DNA of 64,000 nt from Schistocephalus solidus. Lineage: Eukaryota; Platyhelminthes; Cestoda; Diphyllobothriidea; Diphyllobothriidae. Positions within the stretch are counted from its first letter, which is position 1; every line of letters starts with the position of its first letter. Of the stretch, positions 1 to 12,700 are shown piece after piece. The position numbers and the translations under genes were made by a program. A model generated the notes under the pieces. That model did not search any database, was not told the origin of the DNA, and saw only the letters and a program-made list of their open reading frames with translations. The stretch spans positions 24,131 through 88,130 of the forward strand of contig WEDG01002821.1 in NCBI GenBank assembly GCA_017591395.1. The letters are read 5' to 3'.

Positions 1-411
1 CTATGATGCTGAGGACTTAAGTTCATTGACGCATTTTTCGTGAGATTCTGTTTCATACGCCTAAGTGATCAAGAACGAATCACCTCGACGTTTCATTATC
101 TCATTCTGAAATGCTACTGCAGTATTACCCTATTCTACCACCTGACCATTTTTTTCCTAAGCGGTTTTTTTCTCCTACCTTCTATTCGAAAATGAAGGCC
201 TATTGAACTCTGCCTCCATTTTTCATGGTAGGAGTTTTTTTCACTGCCTATTTTTTTCTAGTTCACCATTAATTTTTAAAACATTGCTAACTGTTGACAT
301 AGCAGGACAATTTATGAATTTGTACATTTTATCTGCACACATTGTCATAACTTCATTTCGTTACTAATGTTTGCTTAGACAGTACCTTCCCGGTGCTAAC
401 CAAATATAAAT
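1..411 (+). repeat. Partial copy of the 1.1-kb tandem repeat unit, variant form
   Basis: This stretch matches the start of the tandem units at 9761-13050 and most closely the variant copy at 13051-13458. It shares with that copy the opening around 'gatgctgaggacttaag', the change to 'cacctcgacg', and the end motif 'ccaaatataaattcta'. It is cut on the left by the window edge. On the right it gives way abruptly at about 411 to the endonuclease region of a minus-strand LINE, so it marks a junction between the repeat and the retrotransposon. Confidence 0.85.
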
Positions 412-412
412 T

Positions 413-769
413 CTAAATAACTAAAATAAATCCGAGAATCGCCTTTTGCCGGGGCAACAGGATAATGGATGCGAAGCAGTAATTACCAGAGAATGACGTA
501 ACATATAGATAAAAAGGGAAGTGCTTAAATGAAGATTTAATATAGAGAAGACAACCACCACCACGCTTACTAATGCAGTCTTGACGGTATAGATCGTACT
601 GGTCTATGACAAAGCAAAAGAGTCGGAAATTAAAGGGATGGGTCCAAGATTCAGTTACACATAAAACATCGGGCATTAACTCGAAAGCAATGGCTCTCAG
701 TTGCCCCATCTTATTTAAAACAGATCTAGCATTAAGTAATATGACATCTAGCGTAGTTCGAGTATCCAA
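413..769 (-). pseudogene. Endonuclease domain fragment of LINE A
   Basis: The reading frame shows the hallmarks of the exonuclease-endonuclease-phosphatase fold of non-LTR retrotransposons: an 'LLNARSVLNK' start, then 'DVLCVTESWTHP' with the catalytic Glu, then 'DLYRQD' and 'KRGGGCLLYIK'. In the intact family this enzyme nicks target DNA to prime reverse transcription. The fragment ends near 'ILGFILV', before the GDFN motif, at the junction with the repeat. It is 118 residues long against about 220 for the full domain seen in LINE F. Confidence 0.8.
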
Positions 770-1189
770 ACTAGGGTTATCGTTACTTATAAAAAAGGAA
801 AACCTGGTGGTGGGGAAGTAAACTGTAGATAGGAAGGTGCTGGCGGAAAATAAAATGGCTGCTGTCTACAATTAGCTAAGCTGTTACTGCTAACTAAATT
901 AGGATTATTGTAGAGAAACATATTTGGGTGGTATCCATTGAGAGGAAGGCTATTTTCTGCGTTAGCGAAAATAGGAGGCCTTAAAATAGGATTTTTGAGG
1001 AATACTGGAATAATATGGGGGGAGAATAAGATTTTGAAAACGGAACAAATTGTTTTTGGAAAACTGGTACCGTAAGGGGGTAGGGTTAAATAATGGGGCA
1101 GCCTGAAAAGTTGATTGGTTGGGATAATTGCTAAGGAAATTTTTGGGTATGTATGGTAGATGCTGGAGGGTTAGGAGGTTTTCCCAACT

Positions 1190-1720
1190 TTAATAACGTT
1201 TTTTTCTTTTGGAACTTAAGTTTGGAGCATACTTTGACTTGCCCAGGTTTTTGATAAGTATATAAGATTGGACAGCTGAGACCGGAGTGGATAGCGTGGA
1301 ATGGGAACGAGGTGGACTTGACCCAGTTTTGTTGACTAAGTCAACAGTAGGAATACAAGGAAAACTTCGTTGAAACGGAGAAGCAGTCGGTCTTGGCACT
1401 TTAGACGGAGTTACTGACATTAAAGGTGGGCTAACGGCATGGCTGATAGCTACTGCGTTTGAAATTCCTATTCGCGAGGAAGAAGGCGTTAATGGATTTG
1501 TTGAAAAAAGAGCAGGAGTTGAAGTTAAGGAGGTTTTTGAACCGGGCACTATAGGAAATTGCTGTATCGTCTCGTTATGGTTTGCATAGCCATGACCAGA
1601 CTTATGGATAATGGATTGAGAGGCCGAAGACCTATGCAAGAGGGGAGACACATTCCTTCGCTCCATCGGTGTAAGATCCCGACAAAGGAAACATTTTGCA
1701 TCTTCTAGGTAACGAGAAAT
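1190..1720 (-). pseudogene. ORF1 C-terminal patch plus Ser/Pro-rich linker of LINE A
   Basis: Around 1720-1640 on minus a short patch reads 'TPMERRNVSPLL', which corresponds to the 'PRERLKMRELRKEL' region near the end of ORF1 in LINE F. It is followed in the same frame by about 150 residues rich in Ser, Thr and Pro with no recognisable domain. The patch lies out of frame with the main ORF1 frame (1837-2814), so ORF1 is frameshifted between them. Confidence 0.5.
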
Positions 1721-1836
1721 GTGACCTCGTTGTGCAAAATGGAGTCCACCTCGATTGGTGAAAAAAGTATGACTAATATAGGTGGAATTTTGCTACGTGA
1801 GGAGTAGTAATGAATCGAATATATCTTTAAACTCCT

Positions 1837-2814
1837 TTACCAAACTACAGAAATATCCGTTAGCAACGTTTTGGCATACAATTGAAGGAGTTCCAAGTCA
1901 TGTTTTACTCGCTCCTTTGGAATTATTGACGCTGACTCTGGGACCCTCCTTATGATAACATTATATTTTCGACACAATCGAGTGCCCGTTTGCAACTCAG
2001 GTCTTTCAACTGAGTGAGTACTTGTAACCAGTTCACTTGGTCCTTTAGGTCTAGATGAACCGGGTGCTGGGCAGGCTGGAGCCAAATCCATGTATGACTT
2101 GGTCTTCTTAGAACATTTCCCATTTGGCTTTACAAACTCATCAACCTCTTGATCATCGCACGTTGGTGCAACGTCCAGCAGCGAGGTAGCGCTGGGTTGT
2201 AAGGCCAGATTATTGCTAATGCTGTCTGAGCTTAGTGATGATGGTGTGGGGCAAGGACTAGATGGGACACCCTTTCGAAATAGTGAACCGTCCTCTGGTT
2301 TACTGGCTTCACTTAACGCGATGGCGTTTATGTGATCATAAGGTAAGCTTTGAGATGCTATACAGGCATACGAATTTTGCTTTTCGGTAGGTTTTTTTAC
2401 TGACAGGAGCTTTTTTAACAGGTGGGCAAGAAATAGATTTTTAAATTTATCTATTTCTTGCCTTAGATTGCCTACCACCTGCTCCATTCCTAAGAATTTC
2501 TGTCGGAGCCTGAAACAAACCACAAAAGTTTCATCTGCATAAGCTTCATTAACTGAGCTTACTAGACATTTTGCCCGCTTAGCTGGAGGTACACAATTAG
2601 CAGAATAACGATAGATGCAACTATATTCTGCTACTCCATTAATTTGCCGACCAAAATTTCGAGCCAGTATGACAGAATGATATGAGGCGTCGAGAGATTG
2701 TCCTACGCGATTTTGCGGTGCATGTGCGAAACAAGGTGGTGGACCAAATTTCGTGGCAATAAACTTAAGGCAACTGCGTTTTGCATACTTATGGGGATAC
2801 AGAAAAAAATGCAA
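1837..2814 (-). pseudogene. ORF1-like protein of LINE A (325 codons)
   Basis: The frame aligns by eye with ORF1 of LINE F. Both carry a 'PPAKRAK' basic motif, a Cys-containing helix ('VCFRLRQK'), then a heptad-like segment ('NLRQEIDKFKNLF') suggesting a short coiled coil. A low-complexity spacer follows, and then 'VIIRRVPESA...PKERVKHDLELLQ', the start of an RRM-like domain. In non-LTR elements such a protein is an RNA-binding chaperone that packages element RNA. The frame ends within the RRM-like part. About 50-100 N-terminal residues differ from F and may be read through non-coding sequence. Confidence 0.65.
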
Positions 2815-2900
2815 TTGATTTTAGCATCACCACAAAAAGAACAGAGAGTTGGTAAGGATATTCAAAAATAAGATTTTGAAAATATAAGGATTCAGCCTTT

Positions 2901-3090
2901 GGTTTAAGCCCCTTCCGCGATTTAAAGCAGATGCAGGGAGCATACAGCTAGCGTGAGTTTCAGAAATAAGCAAAGATCGAGGTTTGCGATTCCAGTTGAG
3001 ATCATTCGTGGAAAACGGAAGAGTGCTCAGTAGTGGAGTTTTGTTTTTTTACAGCCTCAGAATACTTACGTCCAAGTGGCAATTTACGAA
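2901..3090. other. No recognisable feature
   Basis: AT-rich sequence between the 5' end of LINE A and the LINE C remnant. I see no open frame, repeat or structured motif of note. Confidence 0.5.
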
Positions 3091-5200
3091 CTCAGATGCA
3101 TGTAGAGACAATTCTTAAATAATTTCCCAACACCGTGTCTTCTACACTGAGGTCGAGACTAAAAACTCGTAGGTTTGAACTTATTTTTTCTAGGATTTTT
3201 GCTATTAACGCTCTTCTTTGAACATTACGATAGCTTTGTGAAGCAACTCGTTTCCGTTTTAAAATATTGGTGTTATGCTTAAGAACGTTTGTATTTCTGG
3301 ATTGAAACCATTCAATTGGAGTTAGTAGAATAGACAAGACAGTGGTAATGGAGCATATATCATATGCTATAGTATGCAAAGTGGGATTTTATCCGCTCCG
3401 TAAGAGGTGGAATTAGAAAGTTGTCTGATAGATTTTTCGATGGTTTCTTCGCTTACTCAGATGTCATTGAGGGTTAATGCCCTCATGTCTGTTGGTTGGG
3501 GTATCGGCCCTTTCTCAACTGAAAAGTTTGCTAATAAATACTACTTGAATAAATTTGCTATTTGGTTCCATTTTAACTTGTCCTGAGTCATTAATCATGA
3601 TTTGAGGACCTGGTTTTCAATAAGTATTCCTTAATTTCCGAAAGAGCTGTGCTGTTCTTTCGGATGAATATTGCGTGGCGTTCCACTGCTATCTTCCTAT
3701 TTGTTTCCATTTTTGCAACTTAGTCATAAATTATCCTCAATCGTATGAGCGTGAATAAATAACTTACCGAGGGATCATGAAGTTTGTTTTTTCTTTTTAG
3801 CCTCTTGGAAGGAAAGTAAGGAATTTGTGACTTCTTATACGGGGATATCTCATCTATTAAGGTATATCGAATTATAAAAATTGTAGAATATACAAGGTTG
3901 ACAGCTATCATCGAGGATGTTTTAGAAACTATGAATTCCAGTTCAATGACCTTACATAGTTGTCATAGAGTCTATGTCTATTTTTTAAACTTATGTAAGC
4001 GTAACAAGAATCATATGTTAGTTTTATGTTCAGAGGGAGCATTGTTATTAGTGCCTTTTGATCACTTTGAAACGTTATGTTGTCGTAATGAGTATAAATG
4101 GGCCAGTTGTCATTTTTGAAAATAATGTCTAGTATGTTGTTTCCTCGGGTCAGTTTATTGATTATTTGTGCCCAGTTATGGAAGACAATTGATGATATCA
4201 GTTAATAGTGTCTAGTGGGGACTGATAGTTTAATGCAGTTTATTTTTGGATGGTTTATATGGCCCGCAATTATCTTTTATTCAGATTGAATATTTGATAT
4301 GGTATCTATTATATTTGTAAGGTCAGTGCCATCATTACTACATTCTGGGGGAGTGTAGAGACATCCTATAAGTATCTTTTTATGTGACAGGGATTTAAGT
4401 GTGGCAAAGCTTGCTTTGCCAGTGAAAGTTTCGTGTGAAACCTCAAAATTACTTTGTTCAATGATAGTTTTGATGAATATCAGACAACAACTGCCTAGTT
4501 TATAAATGTTATCTTGTCCATAGAAATTATAGTTTGGGACAAATAGCGAAGCATTTGATGTTAATCAATTAACCAATGCTCCCGTTACACGAACTATATC
4601 GGAATTATGGGCTGCAACGAATGTCCCATGTTGTGGTATTTTATGTACTATCGATCTCGCAGTAATAAGGGCGTTACTTAGGACGTCAAATAGGAAGGAG
4701 GCCAGTTTTTTGGGAAAAACTGATTTCTAAAAGTGTTTTGATTGTGCGATGGGCTAATGGAAGGGAATTGTATAACTGTTGGAAGGTATTGTTATGTGCA
4801 TGGCGAAATATTACTGAATTGGTAAGAGTGTATGTGTTGATTGTGTGGTTGGATTTGAGAGTGTGGGTTAAAGGTTATGGGTTGTGTGAATGTTTTGGAG
4901 TGCACGGGTTGAGTGCAGAGGTCGCCCCATTTGGTGGGGAGGATTAAGTGAGCGGTAATTGTAATAACCTGGGGTTACTGTTGGGAGGTTTTTGGTCTAT
5001 GTAACTGGTTTGGTTGCGATAAGGTGCTTCGATGTTTGAAAGGGTAGCATGCGTTGGTTTACTCCTAGGCCATGCAGTTTGAGTAGGGAGAGTTGAGATG
5101 TTATTATAAGAGCTTATCTGTGTCCTATGAGACATCTCAGAGATAAGAGCACTTAAATTTTCCTAGGTTGCCAAATTTTGGGCTTTTTGGTATTAATGCT
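3090..5200 (-). mobile_element. LINE copy C, strongly degraded CR1-like element
   Basis: On minus, interrupted frames from about 4690 to 3980 spell an endonuclease: 'TARSIVHKI', 'SDIVRVTGALVN', 'PNYNFYGQD', 'CLLIFIKT'-like, 'ILIGCLYTPPE', 'GHINHPKINC' (a decayed GDFNHPxIDW) and 'NNILDIIF'. From about 3700 to 3180 frames correspond to the pre-RT linker and RT fingers ('NSTSYGADKIP', 'RALIAKILEKI'). Many stops and frameshifts make it an old copy. The stretch at 5135-4944, rich in Pro and Thr, sits where the linker before the endonuclease would be. It ends on the left against LINE A. Confidence 0.6.
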
Positions 5201-5319
5201 GTGCTCTATAAAGCTTTATGTACAGGAACACTAACTGGGGGAATAATAGGGTTGCCTGAATCCATTTTGAATGTTAAAAAATTCGCTACAGATTTTAACT
5301 TCCCTGAAATATATTGACT

Positions 5320-5640
5320 TTCAAATATTTATCCGCAGAGATTTCAGCCTTTACAAGATATTATCGACTTTTAAAACTGGTTTCAGCTTGTGCGCCCTCC
5401 ATCCAGAGTGAGAATCGTATTCTAGATCTGATCTTTACGAATGACGTTGCTCCTCTTTTCGTTGATTAAAAATAAGACCTTTCTGATAAAGATGATGTCT
5501 TATTTCGCAGTTGTCTACCGCTTGACTTTTCAAGTAGGACCAACAAAGTTCGGGTCTACCCAAATTATGATTTCGTATACAGCAAATTAATAACTTATTA
5601 CCTTGGCTCATGGGATGGACATGCTTTCTCACCTTTCAAT
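5320..5640 (+). mobile_element. LINE D fragment: end of an endonuclease domain
   Basis: On plus, about 5405-5460 reads 'SENRILDLIFTNDVAPLF', the C-terminal motif of LINE endonucleases (compare 'LSNSLDLIFTRDEEN' in LINE F). Flanking sequence in the same direction is compatible with the rest of that domain but is full of stops. The fragment is small and I cannot place its ends precisely. Confidence 0.5.
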
Positions 5641-5839
5641 GATGCAATAGTTCTTCCTAACGTCATTTCTGAGATTTCCTCAGACATTTAAGAATTTGTG
5701 CATCGAAGATATCAAATCACTTTAAGTCACTTTATTGAAGGAGTAAGCCTTTCACCCATGAGCTCCCTATGCACATTCAAAAATACAATAGACTTAAAGT
5801 TAAATACCGTAAATCTGACAATTATAACTCGTCATTGGG

Positions 5840-6130
5840 CATAAAGGTCCTACCTTACTTAAAAATAATCAGGAACATCGTTAACAAAAAGGCAAAATGA
5901 GAGTGGATTAAGCACGCTTCCCTGAATAGCTCCAACCTTCACATGCGTGGGGTTGAAGATAACAGTGGAAATTTTAACTCTTTCGGTGCGAGCATCCATG
6001 TAGGAAGATATTAAGTTCAGAATCTTGTTACCTACGTTGAAGGAGGCAATTTAAATCAAGAAGAGATCATGGTCGACGTGATCCAATGCCTTAATAGTTG
6101 AATTTCATACCAGTTTACAGGCATTATCAG
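5840..6130 (-). mobile_element. LINE RT fragment on minus (palm region)
   Basis: Reverse-strand reading across 6060-5880 gives 'NVGNKILNLISSYMDARTERVKI' and then 'GAIQGSVLNPLSFCLFVND', a decayed form of the RT motif PQGSVLGPLLFxLYVND. A stop follows soon after. It points away from LINE B and lies end-on to the LINE D fragment, so this block is a mosaic of nested or truncated insertions. Confidence 0.55.
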
Positions 6131-6300
6131 ATGAAATATTCAGTGGGGATCAGGCTGGCAGTGAAAAAAACACTCCTGAATATATATCATTATATGTTTT
6201 TTTTTCCTATCTTTATGTTATTCAGCAGCAAAAACTGCCACCTGTAAGATGATGACAGTTAAGATCAGGGAAGGGCTAACACAAGTTCAGTATTTTTGCA
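6131..6300. other. No recognisable feature
   Basis: AT-rich spacer with a run of T near 6200. No feature can be supported. Confidence 0.4.
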
Positions 6301-6649
6301 TTCTCTCTGTCTTTGATAGGAACTGGGATACTGCCCCACACAAAGAGTGCATCCGTGGACGGTTGCTCAATGTCTGCCGAAGAAGTAAACGGGTGCAGGC
6401 TGCAGAGACGGTGCCGTTTCACTTCTAATTATGTTAGAAGTTTTTCAAAATCATTTATTTCTTTTTCAAATGCATGTTTTCCACCAATTTATACTAATTT
6501 CCTTCAAAATCGCATTTCTATTCCACACCCCCTTTTTCAAACGCCACAATTTAGCTTCCCTTCCGAGGTTTTCATCCAAATATGCCATTGTACAATAATC
6601 TCAGTACTTTAAACAGTAACATTTCGACAAATTGTAGACCAGAGCAATT

Positions 6650-7421
6650 TTGTTTCCCACCTTTCGTTTCTTCTTTCCAGTTTTCTTCTCCGCCACCAAA
6701 TGTTCCTTTTTTATAAATACTGATGAGCGTAACCTGCAGCTCAGGAATACTCTCAGCTTAGTTAAACTCAATGTGAGATCAGTTGAAAATAAGATGGCTG
6801 AGATTAGAACAGTAACTTTTGAGCTTGATTCAGATATGCTGTGCATCACGGAATCGTGGGCTCACCCTATTATTTCTGACTCGACGCTTGCTATAGATAA
6901 TTTCAATTTGTATCGACAAGACCGCGCTGAAAAACGTGGCGGTGGTTGCCTCCTTTATATTAAAACATCCTTTATACATTTCTCTTTTTAGCTCAGCATT
7001 TCGTCTTTTTCTGGAAATGTTTGTTTTGCTTCAGTCATCCTCCCGCACAATAAAAAAAGCGGTTTTTGGCTGTGTCAATAATCCTCCGTATTATTCTGGC
7101 AATGAAAGCGAGCTCTGTGAACCATTTGAAAAAGTTGCGGAGACTCAATTTGATGTCAAAATTATCGTAGGCGATTTTAATCTGCCAGACATTGACTGGC
7201 AGGCAAATTCCTCTTCGTCTTAACATCAGAAATTGGTCGATACTATTAACTTTTCAAACATGTCCCAACTGGTCAGATCAGTAAGTAGAAATGACAACAT
7301 TTTAGATTTAATTTTTATATATGATGTTTGCCCTCTCTTTTTGAATTTCTATCGTGATCTATTCACAAGTGATCAGGCAATAATTCAGTGTTGTTTCAGT
7401 CCCCTTTCTTCTGAAGCCTGA
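6650..7421 (+). pseudogene. Endonuclease of LINE B, frameshifted
   Basis: The first frame (to 6991) contains 'LVKLNVRSVENKMAEI', 'DMLCITESWAHP' with the catalytic Glu, and 'KRGGGCLLYIKTSF'. A shift into the frame 6936-7223 continues with 'AVFGCVNNPPYYSGN' (decayed YRPP) and 'IIVGDFNLPDIDW' carrying the catalytic Asp-Asn pair. A further stop and shift leads to 'DNILDLIFIYD' at about 7300. All main motifs are present, but the protein cannot be made in one piece. Confidence 0.75.
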
Positions 7422-7789
7422 GGTTAAATGCATTAACCTCGACTTTGCTAACACAAACCATGAAATAATGAATGATTTCGTAAGCACTCTAGATTGGCAT
7501 AGCATATTCTCAATCAAAGCTCCAAACTTTTTCCGTGAGCTTTTGCAGAGCCTCACAGATAAAATCCAGGCTTTTATCCCGTTAAAGATTTTTAATTCAA
7601 ATACAGCTTCTTCTTCTGTTCCGCAGTTTCTCCAAAACAGACTTAAAAAATTACGAAAGCAACTTTAAGATTCATCTTAAAGCTCTTTGTCAGTTCATTT
7701 AAAGATTGCACAAATATTTTAATTAGCATCGAAAATTAGGCTCGCGAGAGATAAGCGTAGGGAGTCTCGGGCACTTAGTGATGCCAATT

Positions 7790-9495
7790 CATCCAAATCT
7801 GTTGCTCAAATCTTCCATGTTCGGTCATCGGCTAAGCGTCTGAATGTCACTCCGCCTTTACTTGACTGCAACAAAAATTTCGTAACAGAGGATTTTGGTA
7901 AAGCAGAATTATTAAAATTATTTTTGTCAACCGCTTTAACATGTAAACTAGCCACACTTTCTTAATTCCTCTGCTTTCAAATTCACAATCACTTCTAACA
8001 ACCATTAATTTCTCGCCTTCACGTATTCAAAATGTAATCGCTCCCCTTAAAAATTCACATTCTGTTGGCACTGATAACATTCCAAATTCATTTAATAAAC
8101 AGTTAAAGGATTTTCCAACTTTACTAAGCAAGTTATTCTCAGTATTTCTGGAAAATGGTTTCTTCCCGATTATTGGAAAACTTCTATTATAATACCAGTT
8201 TTTAAATCTGGTTCCCGCTCGGACATTCATAAATAACGCGGTATTCATAAAATGCCCTCTCTTGCTAAACTCTTCGAAAACCTAATTGCAAAACAAATCA
8301 CGGATTTTTGCATAAGCAATCAAATTATCAATTTTTCCCAACACAGCTTCTTACCGGACCACTCTTGTGAAACATGCCACATGTCTTTTCTAAATCTACT
8401 GACCTCGCATCGTAATGATCATCCATCTGTAGTAGTTTTGTATTTTGATGTAAGTAAGGCATTCGATAAAGTGCCTCATAAACGACTTCTAGCTAAACTA
8501 GAAGCTATCGGATTTCGTAGTCCCCTTACTGACTTTATAAGATGATACCTGAATGATTGAAAACATAAAGTTTTAGAAGGGTCCTCATACTCAAGCGCTA
8601 CCCTGATTGTTAGTGGTGTCCTTCAAGGTACTGTATTAGGTCCTTTGTTGTTCTTACTGTATATAAATGATATTTTATCGATAGTTAAACATTCTCAATC
8701 TTTTATTTATGCTGATGACCGTAAATGCGTGTATTCCTTCTCTATCTCTACGACTGAACGATGTCTTGAACAAATTCATTCAGACTTAGACGCTCTTTCG
8801 GCGTGGAGCTCACATGGCTAATGGCGTTATCACCTACTAAGTGTTGCTTCATGATTTTTGGGCCTGTAAGGCTGCCGCAACCTCCTATTTTTGAAGTTTG
8901 CCCTATAATTTTAATGTTCCTCCATCAAGGACTTGGGCTTAAGCTACACCAATAAATTAGATCTTTTGCCTCATGCCGATAGAATTAAGGCGAAAGCTGC
9001 TCAGATTTTTGGTTTTATTTCTTTTAATATCTACCTTCCTGAAATAAAATTAAGACTTTATCGTATGTTTGTGCTTCCCATTCTTTAATTTTGCTGTCCT
9101 TTCTTCGGATTAATGAACGAATCTAGTCGTTCAAAAATCGATAATATCCAAAGATAATTCCCAAAAAACCCCTATTGCCGACTCTTTCAACTACTTCCTA
9201 CTCAACAAGATGCCAGCTAACGAAGCTAAAATGTCTTTAGGTCAGGAGACTTGAAGCAGTCTTTTGTCTCCTTTTCCGACGAATTAATAGTTCAACTCTC
9301 CCCAAGCTTTCTGTCATTACCCCCGTAAATTTTCCTTACAACCTTAGAAATTATACACTAATTAAACCTCTCCCTGCATCCTCCAAGTTTACACGCTCTC
9401 TCTTCTTTGCTTCTAGGTATATTTTTCTTTGGAATAACTTGCCAATTGAAATAAGGTCGTTTACTAGTCTATATGCATTCAAGCGAAACTGAACA
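7790..9495 (+). pseudogene. Reverse transcriptase and C-terminal region of LINE B
   Basis: The frame at 8252-8545 shows RT fingers and palm: 'LAKLFENLIAKQI', 'SQHSFLPDHSCET', then 'VVLYFDVSKAFDKVPHKRL', which carries the first catalytic Asp. After a stop, about 8610-8720 reads 'VLQGTVLGPLLFLLYINDI' and then YADD at 8708-8719, the catalytic box. At 9330-9490 the C-terminal region reads 'SRYIFLWNNLPIEIRS' and ends 'AFKRN' before a stop. Several frameshifts separate these blocks. Confidence 0.75.
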
Positions 9496-9510
9496 CTGAT
9501 TCTGTCAACC

Positions 9511-9760
9511 GTTTATTTTCTTCATCTTTTCCCAGTAGCTTTCTCCATGACTCGGAGAAAGGAACATCGGGAATTTAAGTGACCCTCTTGAAACTATATT
9601 TTCGCTACCTCGAGTCGCCCATGAACTATGATGTCTCCTTATATCACCATTCATCCAAACGATGAAGTCATTCAGCCGTACACATTCGGTGGTTCACAGT
9701 CTAAAATGCTGCCGTTTCTTTGGATACTAACCATCATCAGAATTCAATTCTGGATCCTAA
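9511..9760 (+). repeat. Tail segment shared by LINE B 3' end and the 1.1-kb unit
   Basis: This sequence, starting near 'cttttcccagtagctttc' and ending in 'ggatcctaa', is the same as the final ~250 bp of each tandem unit (10610-10857, 11706-11953 and 12802-13050), with a few per cent difference. It directly follows the last codons of LINE B. It is therefore either the 3' UTR of the LINE captured into the tandem unit, or a partial unit into which the LINE inserted. Confidence 0.8.
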
Positions 9761-12700
9761 GATGCTGAGGACTTAAGTTCATTGACGCATTTTCGTGAGA
9801 TTTTGTTTCATACGCCTAAGTGATCAAGAACGAATCATCTTGACGTTTCATTGTCTCATTCTGAATTGCGACTGCAGTATAACCCTACTCTACCACCTGA
9901 ACCTTTTTTTTCTAAGCAGTTTTTCTCCTAACTTCTATCCAAAAATTAAGATCTATTGAACTCTGCCTCCATTTTTAAGGTAGGAATTTTTTTCACTGCC
10001 TATTTTTCTAGTTCACCATTAATTTTAAAACATCGCTAACGGTTGACATAGCAGGACAAGTTATATATTTGTACATTTATCTGCACACATTTTCATAACT
10101 TTATTTCGTTACTAATGATTGATTACACAGGGCCTTGCCGGAGCTAACCAAATATAAATTCTAAAAAAGACCATTAATTAGGCTATGTAGGGTGAAAACG
10201 TTTAAAACAGTATATTTCTCCCTTTTGTCAATTGCAATAACTGCAGGTGTGTGCAGTTGATAATGAGGAAGAAATACAATAAATAATCAATAATTAAGCT
10301 AATATTTTCGACAGGAAAGGAAGAAATCGATTTAAAATTCGTGGATTCACTTACCTTCGAATTTTTACCAACCGAAAATGAATTGAAATGCAACTGCAGT
10401 AATAGCCTACTCTATCCCCATACCTGATTACTCAAAGCAGTTTTTTCTCCTACGCTCCTTTCAAAAATGCAGGCCTATTGACCTCTGCCTCCATTTCCAA
10501 TTAAGGAGTTTTATTTTCACTGCCTATTATGTAGTTTACAATTTATTGCAAAACATCGCTAACTATTGCCCTTACAGAAAACGTTCTGCCAACATAATGA
10601 CATAACATTTTATTTTCCTCATCTTTTCCCAGTAGCTTTCCCCATGACTCGGAGAAAGGACCATCGGGAATTTGAGTAACCCTCTTGAAACTATATTTAC
10701 GCTACCTGGAGACGCCCATGAACTATAATGTCTCCTTATATCACCCGTCCTCCAAACGATGACGTCATTCGGACGTACAAATTCGGTGGTCCACAGTCTT
10801 AAATGCTGCCGTTTCTTTGGATACTAACCATCATCAGAATTCAATTCTGGATCCTAAGATGCTGAGGACTTAAGTTCATTGACGCATTTTCGTGAGATTT
10901 TGTTTCGTACGCCTAAGTGATCAAGAACGAATCATCTTGACGTTTCATTGTCTCATTCTGAATTGCGACTGCAGTATAACCCTACTCTACCACCTGAACC
11001 TTTTTTTTCTAAGCAGTTTTTCTCCTAACTTCTATCCAAAAATTAAGGCCTATTGAACTCTGCCTCCATTTTTAAGGTAGGAATTTTTTTCACTGCCTAT
11101 TTTTCTAGTTCACCATTAATTTTAAAACATCGCTAACGGTTGACATAGCAGGACAAGTTATATATTTGTACATTTATCTGCACACATTTTCATAACTTTA
11201 TTTCATTACTAATGATTGATTACACAGGGCCTTGCCGGAGCTAACCAAATATAAATTCTAAAAAAGACCATTAATTAGGCTATGTAGGGTGAAAACGTTT
11301 AAAACAGTATATTTCTCCCTTTTGTCAATTGCAATAACTGCAGGTGTGTGCAGTTGATAATGAGGAAGAAATACAATAAATAATCAATAATTAAGCTAAT
11401 ATTTTCGACAGGAAAGGAAGAAATCGATTTAAATTCGTGGATTCACTTACCTTCGAATTTTTACCAACCGAAAATGAATTGAAATGCAACTGCAGTAATA
11501 GCCTACTCTATCCCCATACCTGATTACTCAAAGCAGTTTTTTCTCCTACGCTCCTTTCAAAAATGCAGGCCTATTGACCTCTGCCTCCATTTCCAATTAA
11601 GGAGTTTTATTTTCACTGCCTATTATGTAGTTTACAATTTATTGCAAAACATCGCTAACTATTGCCCTTACAGAAAACGTTCTGCCAACATAATGACATA
11701 ACATTTTATTTTCCTCATCTTTTCCCAGTAGCTTTCCCCATGACTCGGAGAAAGGACCATCGGGAATTTGAGTAACCCTCTTGAAACTATATTTACGCTA
11801 CCTGGAGACGCCCATGAACTATAATGTCTCCTTATATCACCCGTCCTCCAAACGATGACGTCATTCGGACGTACAAATTCGGTGGTCCACAGTCTTAAAT
11901 GCTGCCGTTTCTTTGGATACTAACCATCATCAGAATTCAATTCTGGATCCTAAGATGCTGAGGACTTAAGTTCATTGACGCATTTTCGTGAGATTTTGTT
12001 TCGTACGCCTAAGTGATCAAGAACGAATCATCTTGACGTTTCATTGTCTCATTCTGAATTGCGACTGCAGTATAACCCTACTCTACCACCTGAACCTTTT
12101 TTTTCTAAGCAGTTTTTCTCCTAACTTCTATCCAAAAATTAAGGCCTATTGAACTCTGCCTCCATTTTTAAGGTAGGAATTTTTTTCACTGCCTATTTTT
12201 CTAGTTCACCATTAATTTTAAAACATCGCTAACGGTTGACATAGCAGGACAAGTTATATATTTGTACATTTATCTGCACACATTTTCATAACTTTATTTC
12301 ATTACTAATGATTGATTACACAGGGCCTTGCCGGAGCTAACCAAATATAAATTCTAAAAAAGACCATTAATTAGGCTATGTAGGGTGAAAACGTTTAAAA
12401 CAGTATATTTCTCCCTTTTGTCAATTGCAATAACTGCAGGTGTGTGCAGTTGATAATGAGGAAGAAATACAATAAATAATCAATAATTAAGCTAATATTT
12501 TCGACAGGAAAGGAAGAAATCGATTTAAAATTCGTGGATTCACTTACCTTCGAATTTTTACCAACCGAAAATGAATTGAAATGCAACTGCAGTAATAGCC
12601 TACTCTATCCCCATACCTGATTACTCAAAGCAGTTTTTTCTCCTACGCTCCTTTCAAAAATGCAGGCCTATTGACCTCTGCCTCCATTTCCAATTAAGGA

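Larger units (their letters stand above)
412..2900 (-). mobile_element. LINE copy A, CR1-like non-LTR retrotransposon, 3'-truncated
   Basis: Read on the minus strand the order is ORF1-like protein (2814 to 1837), a C-terminal ORF1 patch and a Ser/Pro-rich linker (about 1720 to 1190), then the start of an AP-type endonuclease (769 to 413). The copy stops inside the endonuclease where the 1.1-kb repeat begins, so all reverse transcriptase is missing. The arrangement matches LINE B (6.3-9.5 kb) in the opposite orientation, including a similar AT-rich leader before the endonuclease. Assignment to the CR1 clade rests on family resemblance, not on a tree. Confidence 0.75.
6300..9510 (+). mobile_element. 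LINE copy B, CR1-like, endonuclease plus RT, inactive
   Basis: Interrupted plus-strand frames run in the expected order: leader and linker (6313-6650), endonuclease (6740-7420), RT (about 7790-8800) and the CR1-type C-terminal region (about 8930-9495). Each part is split by frameshifts and stops. The tail runs straight into sequence that is also the last 250 bp of each 1.1-kb tandem unit, so the element's 3' UTR and the unit share sequence. The organisation mirrors LINE A on the opposite strand. Confidence 0.75.

Noticed and set aside
10202..10393. 63-codon minus frame repeated exactly at 12395-12586
   Set aside because: Its repetition follows from the tandem array; the middle unit has a one-base deletion that breaks it, and no domain is recognisable.
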